This document shows, one piece after another, positions 1 to 6,244 of a stretch of DNA of 9,955 bases (positions within the stretch are counted from its first letter, which is position 1; every line of letters begins with the position of its first letter). This DNA is from an uncultured Campylobacter sp. (lineage in GTDB: Bacteria > Campylobacterota > Campylobacteria > Campylobacterales > Campylobacteraceae): assembly GCF_938045405.1 (NCBI RefSeq), contig NZ_CALIMW010000186.1, positions 1-9,955 of the forward strand, written 5' to 3'. The position numbers and the translations under genes were made by a program. The notes beneath the pieces are model-generated. The model saw only the letters and a program-made list of their open reading frames with translations, searched no databases and was not told the DNA's origin.

Positions 1-425
1 CCTAAGCGGCGCATATTTGCGCACGCGTCCTTGTAGCCGTAATAGCACGAGATGCGGTATAGATCAATGGCGTTGAATTTATTTTGCTCCACGCCTTCAC
101 CTTTTTCAAACATAGCTGCGAGCTTCTGGCAAGCAGGGAAGTTTTGAGAGAGCGTGCATGCGGCGTTGTAGGCATTGGCGGCGGAAGCATAGTCGCGCTT
201 GGAATACATAGAATCCGCAAAATTTAGACACATTGCGCCATTGCCGTTTTTGCACGCATCGCTTTGCACGACGCCGCCTTGTAGGTTCATCGCACGGATA
301 CCGTCTTGAACGTCGGCAAAGGAATATTTGCCGCTCTTTGGCGCATCGACTGCGCTCTTTGGTGCGTTGCTAACGCAGCCTGCCAAAAATACTCCAGCGG
401 CGATCAAAGCTAGAATTTTTTTCAT
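1..425 (-). CDS. Cysteine-rich Sel1-repeat lipoprotein (Hcp-like), 3' end outside window
   Basis: The frame opens with ATG at 425 and stays open for 141 codons to the window edge, so the C-terminus is missing. The N-terminus is a lipoprotein signal peptide: MKK, a hydrophobic run, then the lipobox LAGC with the lipidated Cys at residue 17. From about residue 55 there are Sel1-like (TPR-related) repeats with paired cysteines at 58/66, 90/99 and 127/135, the arrangement known from Helicobacter cysteine-rich proteins, where each pair bridges one helical hairpin. I infer an exported, membrane-anchored, disulfide-stabilised repeat protein, probably a protein-protein interaction scaffold; no enzymatic role can be read. 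A strong AAGGAG (432-437) lies 6 nt before the ATG and overlaps the stop of the preceding gene, so it is probably translated from the prfB transcript. Specific function is unknown. Confidence 0.85.
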   Translation of the reverse strand, partial: MKKILALIAAGVFLAGCVSNAPKSAVDAPKSGKYSFADVQDGIRAMNLQGGVVQSDACKNGNGAMCLNFADSMYSKRDYASAANAYNAACTLSQNFPACQKLAAMFEKGEGVEQNKFNAIDLYRISCYYGYKDACANMRRL

Positions 426-435
426 ATTTTGCTCC

Positions 436-771
436 TTAATTTTTTGAAATTTGGCGACCTAAAATGTAATAGGTCTCTTTGCCCGCGACTTTTTGTAGCT
501 TGAGCTTAAATTTTTCCGACCAAGCGCTGATGATATCCTCAACAGCGGTCTTGCGCTCCTCATTCGTAGCGTCGTTTTTAATCTTAAAATACGGGTTTGA
601 ATTCGACATAGCCACGTGCGCACCGTAAATTTTAAGCTTATCGTTCAGCCCCACGATGCGATCAAGCTCATTATCCTCAAAATCGCATTTCGATAAAATT
701 CCTCGCAGCTGCGCGACCGTCGCGTCGTTTACGCTATATCCTAGCGCTAGCAAAATTCCATCTTCACTCAT
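436..771 (-). CDS. Conserved-looking hypothetical protein downstream of prfB
   Basis: A 111-residue soluble protein that I do not recognise. It has no signal peptide or membrane segment. The N-terminal half is acidic with one Cys (CDFEDNELD region); the C-terminal half is lysine-rich with a predicted helix (about residues 70-90) followed by a strand ending YYILGRQ, which suggests a small alpha/beta fold. The frame could begin at an ATG at 777, but the GAAAGG sequence at 778-783 abuts that codon and is 6 nt from the next in-frame ATG at 771, so I chose 771. It starts 21 nt after the prfB stop and ends 10 nt before the lipoprotein start, so the three genes are probably one operon. The function is not inferable; position alone suggests, weakly, some link with prfB. 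Confidence 0.75.
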   Translation of the reverse strand: MSEDGILLALGYSVNDATVAQLRGILSKCDFEDNELDRIVGLNDKLKIYGAHVAMSNSNPYFKIKNDATNEERKTAVEDIISAWSEKFKLKLQKVAGKETYYILGRQISKN

Positions 772-777
772 TCTCAT

Positions 778-783
778 CCTTTC
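778..783 (-). promoter_or_regulatory. Ribosome binding site that selects the ATG at 771
   Basis: Reads GAAAGG on the minus strand. It touches the ATG at 777 directly, too close for use, but leaves a 6-nt spacer to the in-frame ATG at 771. This argues for the shorter 111-residue product. Confidence 0.55.
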
Positions 784-792
784 GAAAAAAAT

Positions 793-1890
793 TTATCTGT
801 TCGCTTGTGAAATCAAAACGCCTTCGATTATGCTTTTTATATCGCCGTCTAAAATAGCATCGGTTTGGCTATAAGCCTCGCCGCTGCGGTTGTCCTTAAC
901 CTGCTGATACGGGAAAAGTACGTAGGAGCGGATCTGATGCCCCCAGCCAATCTCGCTTTTAGGCACGTTCTCGTCCTTTTCGCGCTGCTTCATCAGCTCC
1001 AGCTCGTAAAGGCGCGACTTTAGCACCTTCATCGCCGTTTCTTTGTTTTTGTGCTGGCTTCTGTCGTTTTGGCAGTTTACTACGATGCCCGTTGGGATGT
1101 GCGTGATACGCACGGCGCTTTCGGTTTTATTGATATGCTGCCCGCCTGCGCCGCTTGCGCGAAAAACATCGACGCGGATATCCTTCTCTTCGATATTTAT
1201 CTCTATATCGTCATTTAGCTCGGGGCTTACCATCACGCTTGAAAAGCTCGTATGTCTGCGCCCTGCGCTATCGAATGGGCTTACGCGCACCAGGCGATGG
1301 ATACCGTTTTCGGCTTTCAGATATCCGTAGGCGTTCTCGCCGCGCACGATGAAGCTAACGTCCTTAAGACCCGCTTCCTCGCCCTCTTGAAAGTCCAAAA
1401 CCTCGATCTTAAAGCCCTCTCGCTCGCAAAAGCGCAGATACATTCGGTATAGCATACTCGCCCAGTCGTTGCTCTCCGTACCGCCCGCGCCCGGATGAAT
1501 GCTGACGATAGCGTTTTTATCGTCGTTTTCGCCGCTAAGCATCATGGAAATTTCTAAATTTATGATCTTATCCTCTAGCGCATCCGCTTCGGCAAAAAGC
1601 GAGTTTATCGTCTCTTCGTCGTTTTCCGAGTTTGCCAGCTCATATAAGCCCTTCGCGTCATCTACGGCATTTTTAGCGTTTAGAAATTTATTTAAGATAT
1701 TTGAAATTTTAGTTTTTTCCTTGCCGATGGCGCCTGCTTTTGCGACGTCCTGCCAGAGATTTTGATCGTTTTCAAGCTCTTCAATCTCTTTTAGGCGCGC
1801 TTTGATGTTCTCCGGTTTTACGACGCCTGCAATATTTTCGACTTTAGTACTTAGGGTTTTTAAAAGTTCCGTGTATTCATAATTATCCAA
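793..1890 (-). CDS. prfB: Peptide chain release factor 2 (RF2)
   Basis: Class I release factor that recognises UGA/UAA in the ribosomal A site and triggers peptidyl-tRNA hydrolysis. The 365 residues match the family's usual length. The N-terminal helical domain covers about residues 1-115. The RF2-type anticodon-mimic tripeptide SPF is at 204-206 (RF1 would have PxT), and the catalytic GGQ is at 249-251 within GAGGQHINKTESAVR. The conserved NDRSQHKNK follows at about 275-283. The start is a TTG at 1890: an in-frame TAA lies two codons upstream, and an AAGG lies about 10 nt before the TTG. Unlike many bacterial prfB genes there is no in-frame TGA and no CTTTGA-type slippery site near codon 25, so the autoregulatory +1 frameshift is absent. 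It is the first gene of a probable operon with the two small genes downstream, and has its own promoter. Confidence 0.97.
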   Translation of the reverse strand: MDNYEYTELLKTLSTKVENIAGVVKPENIKARLKEIEELENDQNLWQDVAKAGAIGKEKTKISNILNKFLNAKNAVDDAKGLYELANSENDEETINSLFAEADALEDKIINLEISMMLSGENDDKNAIVSIHPGAGGTESNDWASMLYRMYLRFCEREGFKIEVLDFQEGEEAGLKDVSFIVRGENAYGYLKAENGIHRLVRVSPFDSAGRRHTSFSSVMVSPELNDDIEINIEEKDIRVDVFRASGAGGQHINKTESAVRITHIPTGIVVNCQNDRSQHKNKETAMKVLKSRLYELELMKQREKDENVPKSEIGWGHQIRSYVLFPYQQVKDNRSGEAYSQTDAILDGDIKSIIEGVLISQANR

Positions 1891-1922
1891 AATTTAAGAC
1901 CTTTTTTTATGCTTTTGGCGTG

Positions 1923-1931
1923 ATTATAACA
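1923..1931 (-). promoter_or_regulatory. Extended -10 promoter of prfB
   Basis: Minus-strand TGTTATAAT is a perfect extended -10 (TGnTATAAT), the characteristic sigma70 promoter form in Campylobacter. The inferred transcript start is about 7 nt downstream, giving a leader of roughly 25 nt before the TTG at 1890. It lies just beyond the stop of the upstream small gene (1951), so prfB can be expressed separately from the yqjD-like operon; read-through from that operon is also possible, since no terminator is visible between them. Confidence 0.7.
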
Positions 1932-1950
1932 TATTTTGGATTAAGGTTGT

Positions 1951-2175
1951 TTATAAAATTTTATTTAAGGCGGGCATTATGAAGCATTTATCTATTAGGG
2001 ATATCAAAACCTGCTTGATATTGCCATGATTAATCAGTTTAAGCTCAGTCGAGAGATCAGGCAAGGGGTCGTTTAGTAGCAGTTTTAGCTTTGCTTCTTC
2101 TAGCTTCAACTTTTTGCAATCGGCTTTTTTGTCTTCAAGCATAGACACCACTAGTCTTAGCTTCTCTTTTGTCAT
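1951..2175 (-). CDS. Small charged protein, third gene of the yqjD/yqjE-like operon
   Basis: A 74-residue product that I do not recognise by sequence. The N-terminal half is very rich in Lys, Glu and Leu with heptad-like spacing (KLKLEEAKLKLLL), suggesting an amphipathic helix or short coiled coil. The C-terminal half is more hydrophobic (QVLISLIDKCFIMPALNKIL) and could pack on a membrane or a partner, but is not a clear transmembrane helix. A GTG at 2187 is also in frame, but the ATG at 2175 overlaps the preceding stop as ATGA (4 nt), the usual arrangement for translational coupling, so I chose it. Its place after YqjD- and YqjE-like genes matches that of YqjK in enterobacteria; I see no convincing sequence similarity to YqjK, so the correspondence is positional only. 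Confidence 0.7.
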   Translation of the reverse strand: MTKEKLRLVVSMLEDKKADCKKLKLEEAKLKLLLNDPLPDLSTELKLINHGNIKQVLISLIDKCFIMPALNKIL

Positions 2176-2447
2176 TTCGCTTTGCACGAAAGCACCTTAT
2201 ATACGATAATAGAGCATAAAAAAGCTGCGATAGAGCAAGCAAAATACGCCCAAATTTCTCCGATAGTTTTTTCAAGAAGCGCGTGCAGCCCTAGCAAAAA
2301 GAAAACCAAGCCTATAATGCAAATCACGCCCGTAATTATATTTAATAAAACCGAATTGGCGCTCTTTAAAAAAGAGCGCCTGATGTCGCTAGCTTGAGCG
2401 TCTACGAGCTCTACTACCGAAACTATAAATTCAGATATGCCGGCCAT
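2172..2447 (-). CDS. YqjE-like (phage holin superfamily III / DUF1469 type) inner membrane protein
   Basis: A 91-residue membrane protein. An amphipathic N-terminal stretch (about 1-30, with VELVDAQASDIRRS) is followed by two hydrophobic helices at about 34-56 and 64-84 joined by a short acidic loop, and a short basic tail. This layout and the location next to a DUF883 gene fit the YqjE family, which is of unknown biochemical function; the assignment is from architecture and context rather than a signature motif. An in-frame TTG at 2465 would lengthen it, but the ATG at 2447 forms TAATG with the stop of the upstream gene and has no separate Shine-Dalgarno sequence, so termination-reinitiation from ATG 2447 is the better reading. 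It overlaps the next gene by 4 nt. Confidence 0.78.
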   Translation of the reverse strand: MAGISEFIVSVVELVDAQASDIRRSFLKSANSVLLNIITGVICIIGLVFFLLGLHALLEKTIGEIWAYFACSIAAFLCSIIVYKVLSCKAK

Positions 2448-2746
2448 TATTTTTTCAGCAACCAAGCGAGCAAAAATCCGACGCCAGCAGCGATCGCGAT
2501 GCTTTTTATCGGATCTTGTTTTATCGTGTCATTTACGCTTTCTATGCCGTCTTTGCCTTTGAGCCTTAGATCATCTATATATTTTTTGATCTCATTGCTA
2601 TTTAGCTGATCTAGAATTTTATCTTTAGCAGACTCCGCACGCTCTGCGCCTATGTTTTTGATGGACTTCATAATCTCTTTAAAATCCGCTTTTAAAGAGT
2701 CGATATCCTTTTTCAAAGAATCTAAATTTGTCTCTTGAGTAGCCAT
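2447..2746 (-). CDS. DUF883 (ElaB/YqjD-like) membrane-anchored protein
   Basis: A 99-residue protein. Residues 1 to about 70 are highly charged and helical (LDSLKKDIDSLKADFKEI and similar), probably coiled coil. A hinge containing DTIKQDP then leads to a single C-terminal helix (about 80-97, IKSIAIAAGVGFLLAWLL) ending in Lys-Lys. This is the architecture of ElaB/YqjD/YgaM proteins; in E. coli YqjD is reported to be a C-tail-anchored inner membrane protein that binds ribosomes in stationary phase. I infer a tail-anchored protein facing the cytoplasm; ribosome binding here is only a possibility. A strong AAGGAG at 2752-2757, 5 nt from the ATG, makes this the well-translated lead gene of a three-gene coupled operon. 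Confidence 0.82.
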   Translation of the reverse strand: MATQETNLDSLKKDIDSLKADFKEIMKSIKNIGAERAESAKDKILDQLNSNEIKKYIDDLRLKGKDGIESVNDTIKQDPIKSIAIAAGVGFLLAWLLKK

Positions 2747-2865
2747 TTTCGCTCCTTTTGAAGTTTATTTTAGAGCTAAAGCTCGTGGTAGATTTTAGTA
2801 CTTATTGATTAACGCTCGCTAAATAGACCGCCCTTTCGCGCTTAATTTATACCTTTAATATTTTT
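2747..2865 (-). promoter_or_regulatory. Upstream region of the yqjD-like operon with candidate -10 sites and a small inverted repeat
   Basis: No perfect extended -10 is seen on this strand. Candidate -10 hexamers are TAAAAT at 2792-2797 and 2767-2772 and TATAAA at 2846-2851; the sequence does not decide among them. Between the two proximal sites lies a perfect inverted repeat, GAGCT-AA-AGCTC, at 2773-2784, which could be an operator or simply chance. The region is shared with the divergent panC promoter. Confidence 0.3.
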
Positions 2866-2874
2866 TGATATAAT
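2866..2874 (+). promoter_or_regulatory. Extended -10 promoter of the panC-rimO-tilS operon
   Basis: TGATATAAT is a perfect TGnTATAAT extended -10, preceded by a run of T residues (2861-2866) as is usual in Campylobacter promoters. The inferred start of transcription is near 2881, giving a leader of about 30 nt before the panC ATG. Confidence 0.75.
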
Positions 2875-2911
2875 TGCCAACCTTAATATTTTATATTGAA
2901 AAGAGAGAACA

Positions 2912-3733
2912 ATGCAGATCATTAGAAGTGTAGAGGAGCTAAAAAGCTTCAGGGCATCAGCAAGCGGCAGCGTGGGCTTCGTACCTACGATGGGAGCTTT
3001 GCACGCGGGGCATGCGAGTCTCATAAAAAGAGCACGGAACGAAAACGACATCGTAATCGTCTCCGCATTCCTCAATCCGGCGCAGTTTTTGCCCGGCGAG
3101 GATCTAAATAGCTACCCAAAAAACGAAGCGGGCGATATTAAAATTTGCGAAAGCCTCGATGTGAACGCGCTTCTTATCCCAAGCGCGGATGAAATTTACG
3201 GCACGGAGGAGCCAGCGATCATAGCACCTAAGCCGATAAGTGAAATTTTAGAAGGTAAAACGCGCCCCGGGCACTTCGACGGCGTACTTAAAGTGCTAAA
3301 TAAGCTTTTTAATCTAACTCGTCCTAACAACGTTTATATGGGTAAAAAGGACACCCAGCAGCTTTTCATCGTGCAGAAGATGGTAAAGAGCTTTTTTATG
3401 CCTATAAGTATCATCCCTTGCGAGATCGTGCGCGAGAGCGACGGCTTGGCGCTTAGCTCGCGAAACGCCTATTTGGATGAGGAGGGAAAGCTTATGGCAC
3501 TTAAGCTTTCGCGCTCCTTGCTAAATGCCAGCTCGCTTATTAAAAAAGGCGAGATCAGCCTAAATATCATCCGCGAAAAGATGCTTAGCGTGCTTGAGCC
3601 GCTGGCAGTCGATTATATAGCGTTCGTGGATTATAAATTTAATGAAATTTCGCAGATCAAGCAAGGCGATACGATAATCCTGCTTGCCGCAAAGGTCGGC
3701 ACGACCCGCCTGATCGATAATATCTGGCTATAA
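2912..3733 (+). CDS. panC: Pantothenate synthetase
   Basis: Cytoplasmic enzyme that joins pantoate and beta-alanine using ATP, through a pantoyl-adenylate, to give pantothenate for coenzyme A synthesis. The 273 residues are family-typical. Visible motifs in order: PTMGALHAGHASL with the nucleotide-binding HxGH at 31-34; SAFLNPAQF at 51-59; EGKTRPGHFDGV at 114-125; GKKDTQQ at 144-150 (the family KDxQQ); and VRESDGLALSSRN at 173-185. All expected active-site blocks are intact. The ATG at 2912 begins the classic N-terminal strand (MQIIRSVEEL) and is preceded by a purine-rich but weak Shine-Dalgarno (AAGAGAG). It heads a plus-strand operon; rimO begins one base after its stop. Co-transcription of panC with RNA/ribosome modification genes seems to be organisational rather than functional. 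Confidence 0.96.
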   Translation: MQIIRSVEELKSFRASASGSVGFVPTMGALHAGHASLIKRARNENDIVIVSAFLNPAQFLPGEDLNSYPKNEAGDIKICESLDVNALLIPSADEIYGTEEPAIIAPKPISEILEGKTRPGHFDGVLKVLNKLFNLTRPNNVYMGKKDTQQLFIVQKMVKSFFMPISIIPCEIVRESDGLALSSRNAYLDEEGKLMALKLSRSLLNASSLIKKGEISLNIIREKMLSVLEPLAVDYIAFVDYKFNEISQIKQGDTIILLAAKVGTTRLIDNIWL

Positions 3734-3734
3734 A

Positions 3735-5246
3735 ATGGCAAAACTCCATCTCGTCTCGCTGGGCTGTAATAAAAATTTAGTCGATAGCGAGATCATGCTT
3801 GGGCGCTTGCAAAACTACGAGCTCACAAATGAGCCTGCTAGTGCGGATGTGATGATCGTAAATACCTGCGGCTTCATAGCAAGCGCCAAGCAGGAGAGTA
3901 TCCGCACGATTTTGAAGCTTAGCGAGCAGAAAAAAAGCGGCGCGCTGCTGGTCGTCACGGGCTGTCTGATGCAGCGCTACAAGGATGAGCTCATGCGCGA
4001 GCTGCCCGAGGTCGATATTTTCAGCGGCGTTGGCGACTACGATAAAATCGATGAGATGATTTTAAAAAAGCAGAATTTATTCAGCCCGCAAACCTATCTG
4101 CAAAGTCCCGCGTTTACCTCTTCGCGTGTGATAACGGGCTCAAACTACCACGCTTACGTTAAAATTTCAGAGGGCTGTAATCAAAAATGCTCTTTCTGCG
4201 CCATTCCGAGCTTCAAAGGCCGCCTAAAAAGCCGCAGCATCGAGGATATCGAAGCGGAGGTGCGCGGCTTGGTGGCGCGCGGATTTTACGATTTCAGCTT
4301 TATCGCGCAGGATTCCAGCAGCTTCGGTCGCGATCTAAGACGCAGTAACAAGGGCAGATCAAATTTTAAAGGCTCCGAAGGCGAGTTAAATTTTGCGGGC
4401 TTTCGCGACGGGCAGAATTCCGATGACTCAAACGGCGGCGCGGCAGATAAAATTTCCGCTCAAGGCAGGCTCACCCGCGGCAAGGGCTCTAGCGAGGAGA
4501 ACGCGAGCGATGAAATAGCTGATGAGTGGGGCGCCGACCTAGTCGCGCTGATAAAACGCATCGAAAAAATAAAGGGCGTCAAGGTCGCGCGCGTGCTGTA
4601 TCTCTACCCCACCAGCACCGACGAGCGACTCATCCGCACGATCGTGGACTCACCCGTTTTCGCAAATTACTTCGACATGCCGATTCAGCACATAAACGAC
4701 AAAATGCTAAGCCTGATGAAGCGCGGCGCGAGCGCGGCGCGGATCAAAGAGCTTTTAAATTTAATGCGTGCAGCGCCTAATTCATTTCTGCGCACGGGCG
4801 TCATCGTAGGGCACCCGGGCGAAGGCGAAGCCGAATTTGACGAGCTTTGCGCGTTTTTGCAGGAGTTTAAATTTGATAGAATTTCAGCTTTTGCCTACAG
4901 CAAGGAGGAGGATACGGCGAGCTTTGCGATGCCGCAGATCCCCGCACGGACAATTAGTCGCCGTCTGAATAAAATCGAAAAAATCACGCGCGAAGCGATA
5001 TATAATAGCATGCGTGCGCTCGTAGGCAAAAAGATGCCCCTAATAATCGAAGGCACCAGCAGCGAGAGCGAGTTTTTTTACGGCGCCAAGCCTCTTGCAT
5101 GGGACAAGGACATCGACGGCGAAATTTTAATCAACGAAAGCTGCGTGCAAAATCTAAAAGTAGGCGGTCTATACGAGTGTGAAATTACGGAATTTGCGGG
5201 CGATAGACTACTCGCGCGAGTACTAAAAAGCTCGCAAGGACAATGA
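3735..5246 (+). CDS. rimO: Ribosomal protein S12 methylthiotransferase RimO, with an unusual internal insertion
   Basis: Radical SAM enzyme that adds a methylthio group to the conserved Asp of ribosomal protein S12. The N-terminal methylthiotransferase domain has the three auxiliary-cluster cysteines C11 (LGCNKN), C45 (NTCGF) and C77 (TGCLMQ). The radical SAM cluster motif CNQKCSFC has cysteines at 148, 152 and 155. Then come IAQDSSSFGRD (about 190-200), LYLYPTS, FDMPIQH, LRTGVIVGHPGE and a C-terminal TRAM-like domain (from about 430). The resemblance is to RimO rather than MiaB, which is separately present at 8560-9855. At 503 residues it is about 60 longer than usual; the excess is a hydrophilic low-complexity stretch at about 202-263, listed separately. 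Flanking motifs are intact, so it is probably functional. It starts 1 nt after the panC stop without a clear Shine-Dalgarno and overlaps tilS by 4 nt. Confidence 0.95.
   Translation: MAKLHLVSLGCNKNLVDSEIMLGRLQNYELTNEPASADVMIVNTCGFIASAKQESIRTILKLSEQKKSGALLVVTGCLMQRYKDELMRELPEVDIFSGVGDYDKIDEMILKKQNLFSPQTYLQSPAFTSSRVITGSNYHAYVKISEGCNQKCSFCAIPSFKGRLKSRSIEDIEAEVRGLVARGFYDFSFIAQDSSSFGRDLRRSNKGRSNFKGSEGELNFAGFRDGQNSDDSNGGAADKISAQGRLTRGKGSSEENASDEIADEWGADLVALIKRIEKIKGVKVARVLYLYPTSTDERLIRTIVDSPVFANYFDMPIQHINDKMLSLMKRGASAARIKELLNLMRAAPNSFLRTGVIVGHPGEGEAEFDELCAFLQEFKFDRISAFAYSKEEDTASFAMPQIPARTISRRLNKIEKITREAIYNSMRALVGKKMPLIIEGTSSESEFFYGAKPLAWDKDIDGEILINESCVQNLKVGGLYECEITEFAGDRLLARVLKSSQGQ
4338..4523 (+). 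other. Low-complexity in-frame insertion within rimO
   Basis: Encodes about 62 residues (around 202-263 of RimO) rich in Ser, Gly, Asn, Asp, Glu, Lys and Arg with few hydrophobics, hence probably disordered. It sits between the IAQDSSSFGRD motif and the helix DLVALIKRIEKIKGVK, where RimO proteins I know of have only a few residues. The word GGCAGA occurs three times (4353, 4411, 4442), twice followed by T-A/C-AAATTT, hinting at growth by imperfect duplication. The frame stays open and both flanks align normally, so it reads as an insertion, not a frameshift. Confidence 0.75.
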
Positions 5247-6244
5247 AAAACTCGCCAGAAATTCCAAGCAAAATTCTAGCCTTGCTACGAGCTAGCAAAA
5301 ATCTGCTTGCTTTTTCGCACGGCGTTGATAGCACAGCGCTTTTTTACCTTCTGAACGAGGCGGGCGTGAAATTTGATCTTGCGATCGTGGATTATAACGT
5401 CCGCGCACAAAGCAAGGACGAAGTCGCCTCGGCGCGAGACTTGGCGCTTAAATTTAACAAACAAATCTACGCAAAAAGCGTGCGTCTGGGCGCGTTAAAT
5501 TTCGAGCACGAAGCGCGCGCGGCCAGATACGAGTTTTTCGGCCAAATTTGCCGCGAACGGGGCTATGAAAATTTGATCTTGGCGCATCAGTTTGACGATA
5601 AATTCGAGTGGTTTTTGATGCAGCTTGGGCGCGGTGCGGGGCTTAGCGAGCTGCTGGGTATGCAGGAGCTCGAAGCTCGCGAGGACTACGTGATCGCTCG
5701 TCCGCTTCTAGGCGTGCGAAAGTGCGAGCTGGAGCAGTTTTTGCGTGAGCGAAACCTAAAATATTTCACCGACGAGACGAATTTGACGGACCGGTTTAAA
5801 CGCGGCTTTATTCGCGCAAAATTTAGCGAGCCGTTTTTAAACGAATACTTTGGCGGCGTAAAAAAGAGCTTTGAGTTTTTGGCGACCGATTCGTTAAATT
5901 TGGCTCCCGAAATTTCTAATCCTGCACCTAAAATTTATCTTGTAAAACGCGGCACAAGCGAGCTTCGCGGCGTGGGTCTTACCTGCAAGAGGCTAGGGCT
6001 CGTGCTAAGCTCGGCGCAGCGAAACGAATGCGCGCGCTGCCTAGAAAACGGCGCAGGCTGCGTGCTAGGCGGCAAGGTAGCCGTGGGTGCGGGCGAAAAT
6101 TTTATTCTCGTAACGCCATATATCAAAGCGGCGATGGACAAGAAATTTAAAGAAGCGTGCCGCACCTTAAAAATCCCGCCGATAAACCGCGGATTTTTAT
6201 TTGCCATGGGAGCGGATCTTGCGCTATTTGAGGAGCTTTTATGA
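5243..6244 (+). CDS. tilS: tRNA(Ile)-lysidine synthase, short form
   Basis: PP-loop ATPase that converts the wobble C34 of tRNA-Ile(CAU) to lysidine, switching it from Met/AUG to Ile/AUA decoding. The N-terminal PP-loop domain begins LLAFSHGVDSTALFYLL (residues 21-37), followed by AIVDYNVRAQSKDE, a helical segment, and LILAHQFDDKFEWFLMQLGRGAG, the TilS-specific block in which most members have AHxxDD. The block RPLLGVRKCELEQFL and TDETN (about residues 153-178) is also typical. At 333 residues it is shorter than the E. coli enzyme (about 430) and probably lacks much of the C-terminal tRNA-binding domain. The signature usually written SGGxDS reads SHGVDS (S25-S30), with His in place of a glycine; see findings. 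The ATG overlaps the rimO stop (ATGA), and the stop overlaps the next ATG in the same way, so it is coupled on both sides. Confidence 0.9.
   Translation: MKNSPEIPSKILALLRASKNLLAFSHGVDSTALFYLLNEAGVKFDLAIVDYNVRAQSKDEVASARDLALKFNKQIYAKSVRLGALNFEHEARAARYEFFGQICRERGYENLILAHQFDDKFEWFLMQLGRGAGLSELLGMQELEAREDYVIARPLLGVRKCELEQFLRERNLKYFTDETNLTDRFKRGFIRAKFSEPFLNEYFGGVKKSFEFLATDSLNLAPEISNPAPKIYLVKRGTSELRGVGLTCKRLGLVLSSAQRNECARCLENGAGCVLGGKVAVGAGENFILVTPYIKAAMDKKFKEACRTLKIPPINRGFLFAMGADLALFEELL

Noticed and set aside
1043..1765. Several plus-strand open frames opposite prfB
   Set aside because: They are antisense to a strongly conserved gene, with low-complexity Ser/Phe/Leu composition and no ribosome binding sites.
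2176..2187. N-terminal extension of the third small gene to GTG 2187
   Set aside because: The ATG at 2175 forms an ATGA overlap with the preceding stop, the usual coupled arrangement, so the GTG is not needed.
2448..2465. N-terminal extension of the YqjE-like protein to TTG 2465
   Set aside because: It would overlap the upstream gene by 19 nt; the TAATG junction at 2445-2449 gives a better ATG start.
2842..3075. Minus-strand frame covering the panC start and promoter
   Set aside because: It runs antisense through the conserved PanC N-terminal motifs and the panC promoter, with no recognisable product.
4526..4780. Plus-strand open frame of 84 codons inside rimO
   Set aside because: It is an alternate frame of the well-supported rimO coding sequence; arginine-rich composition is typical of a GC-rich shadow frame.
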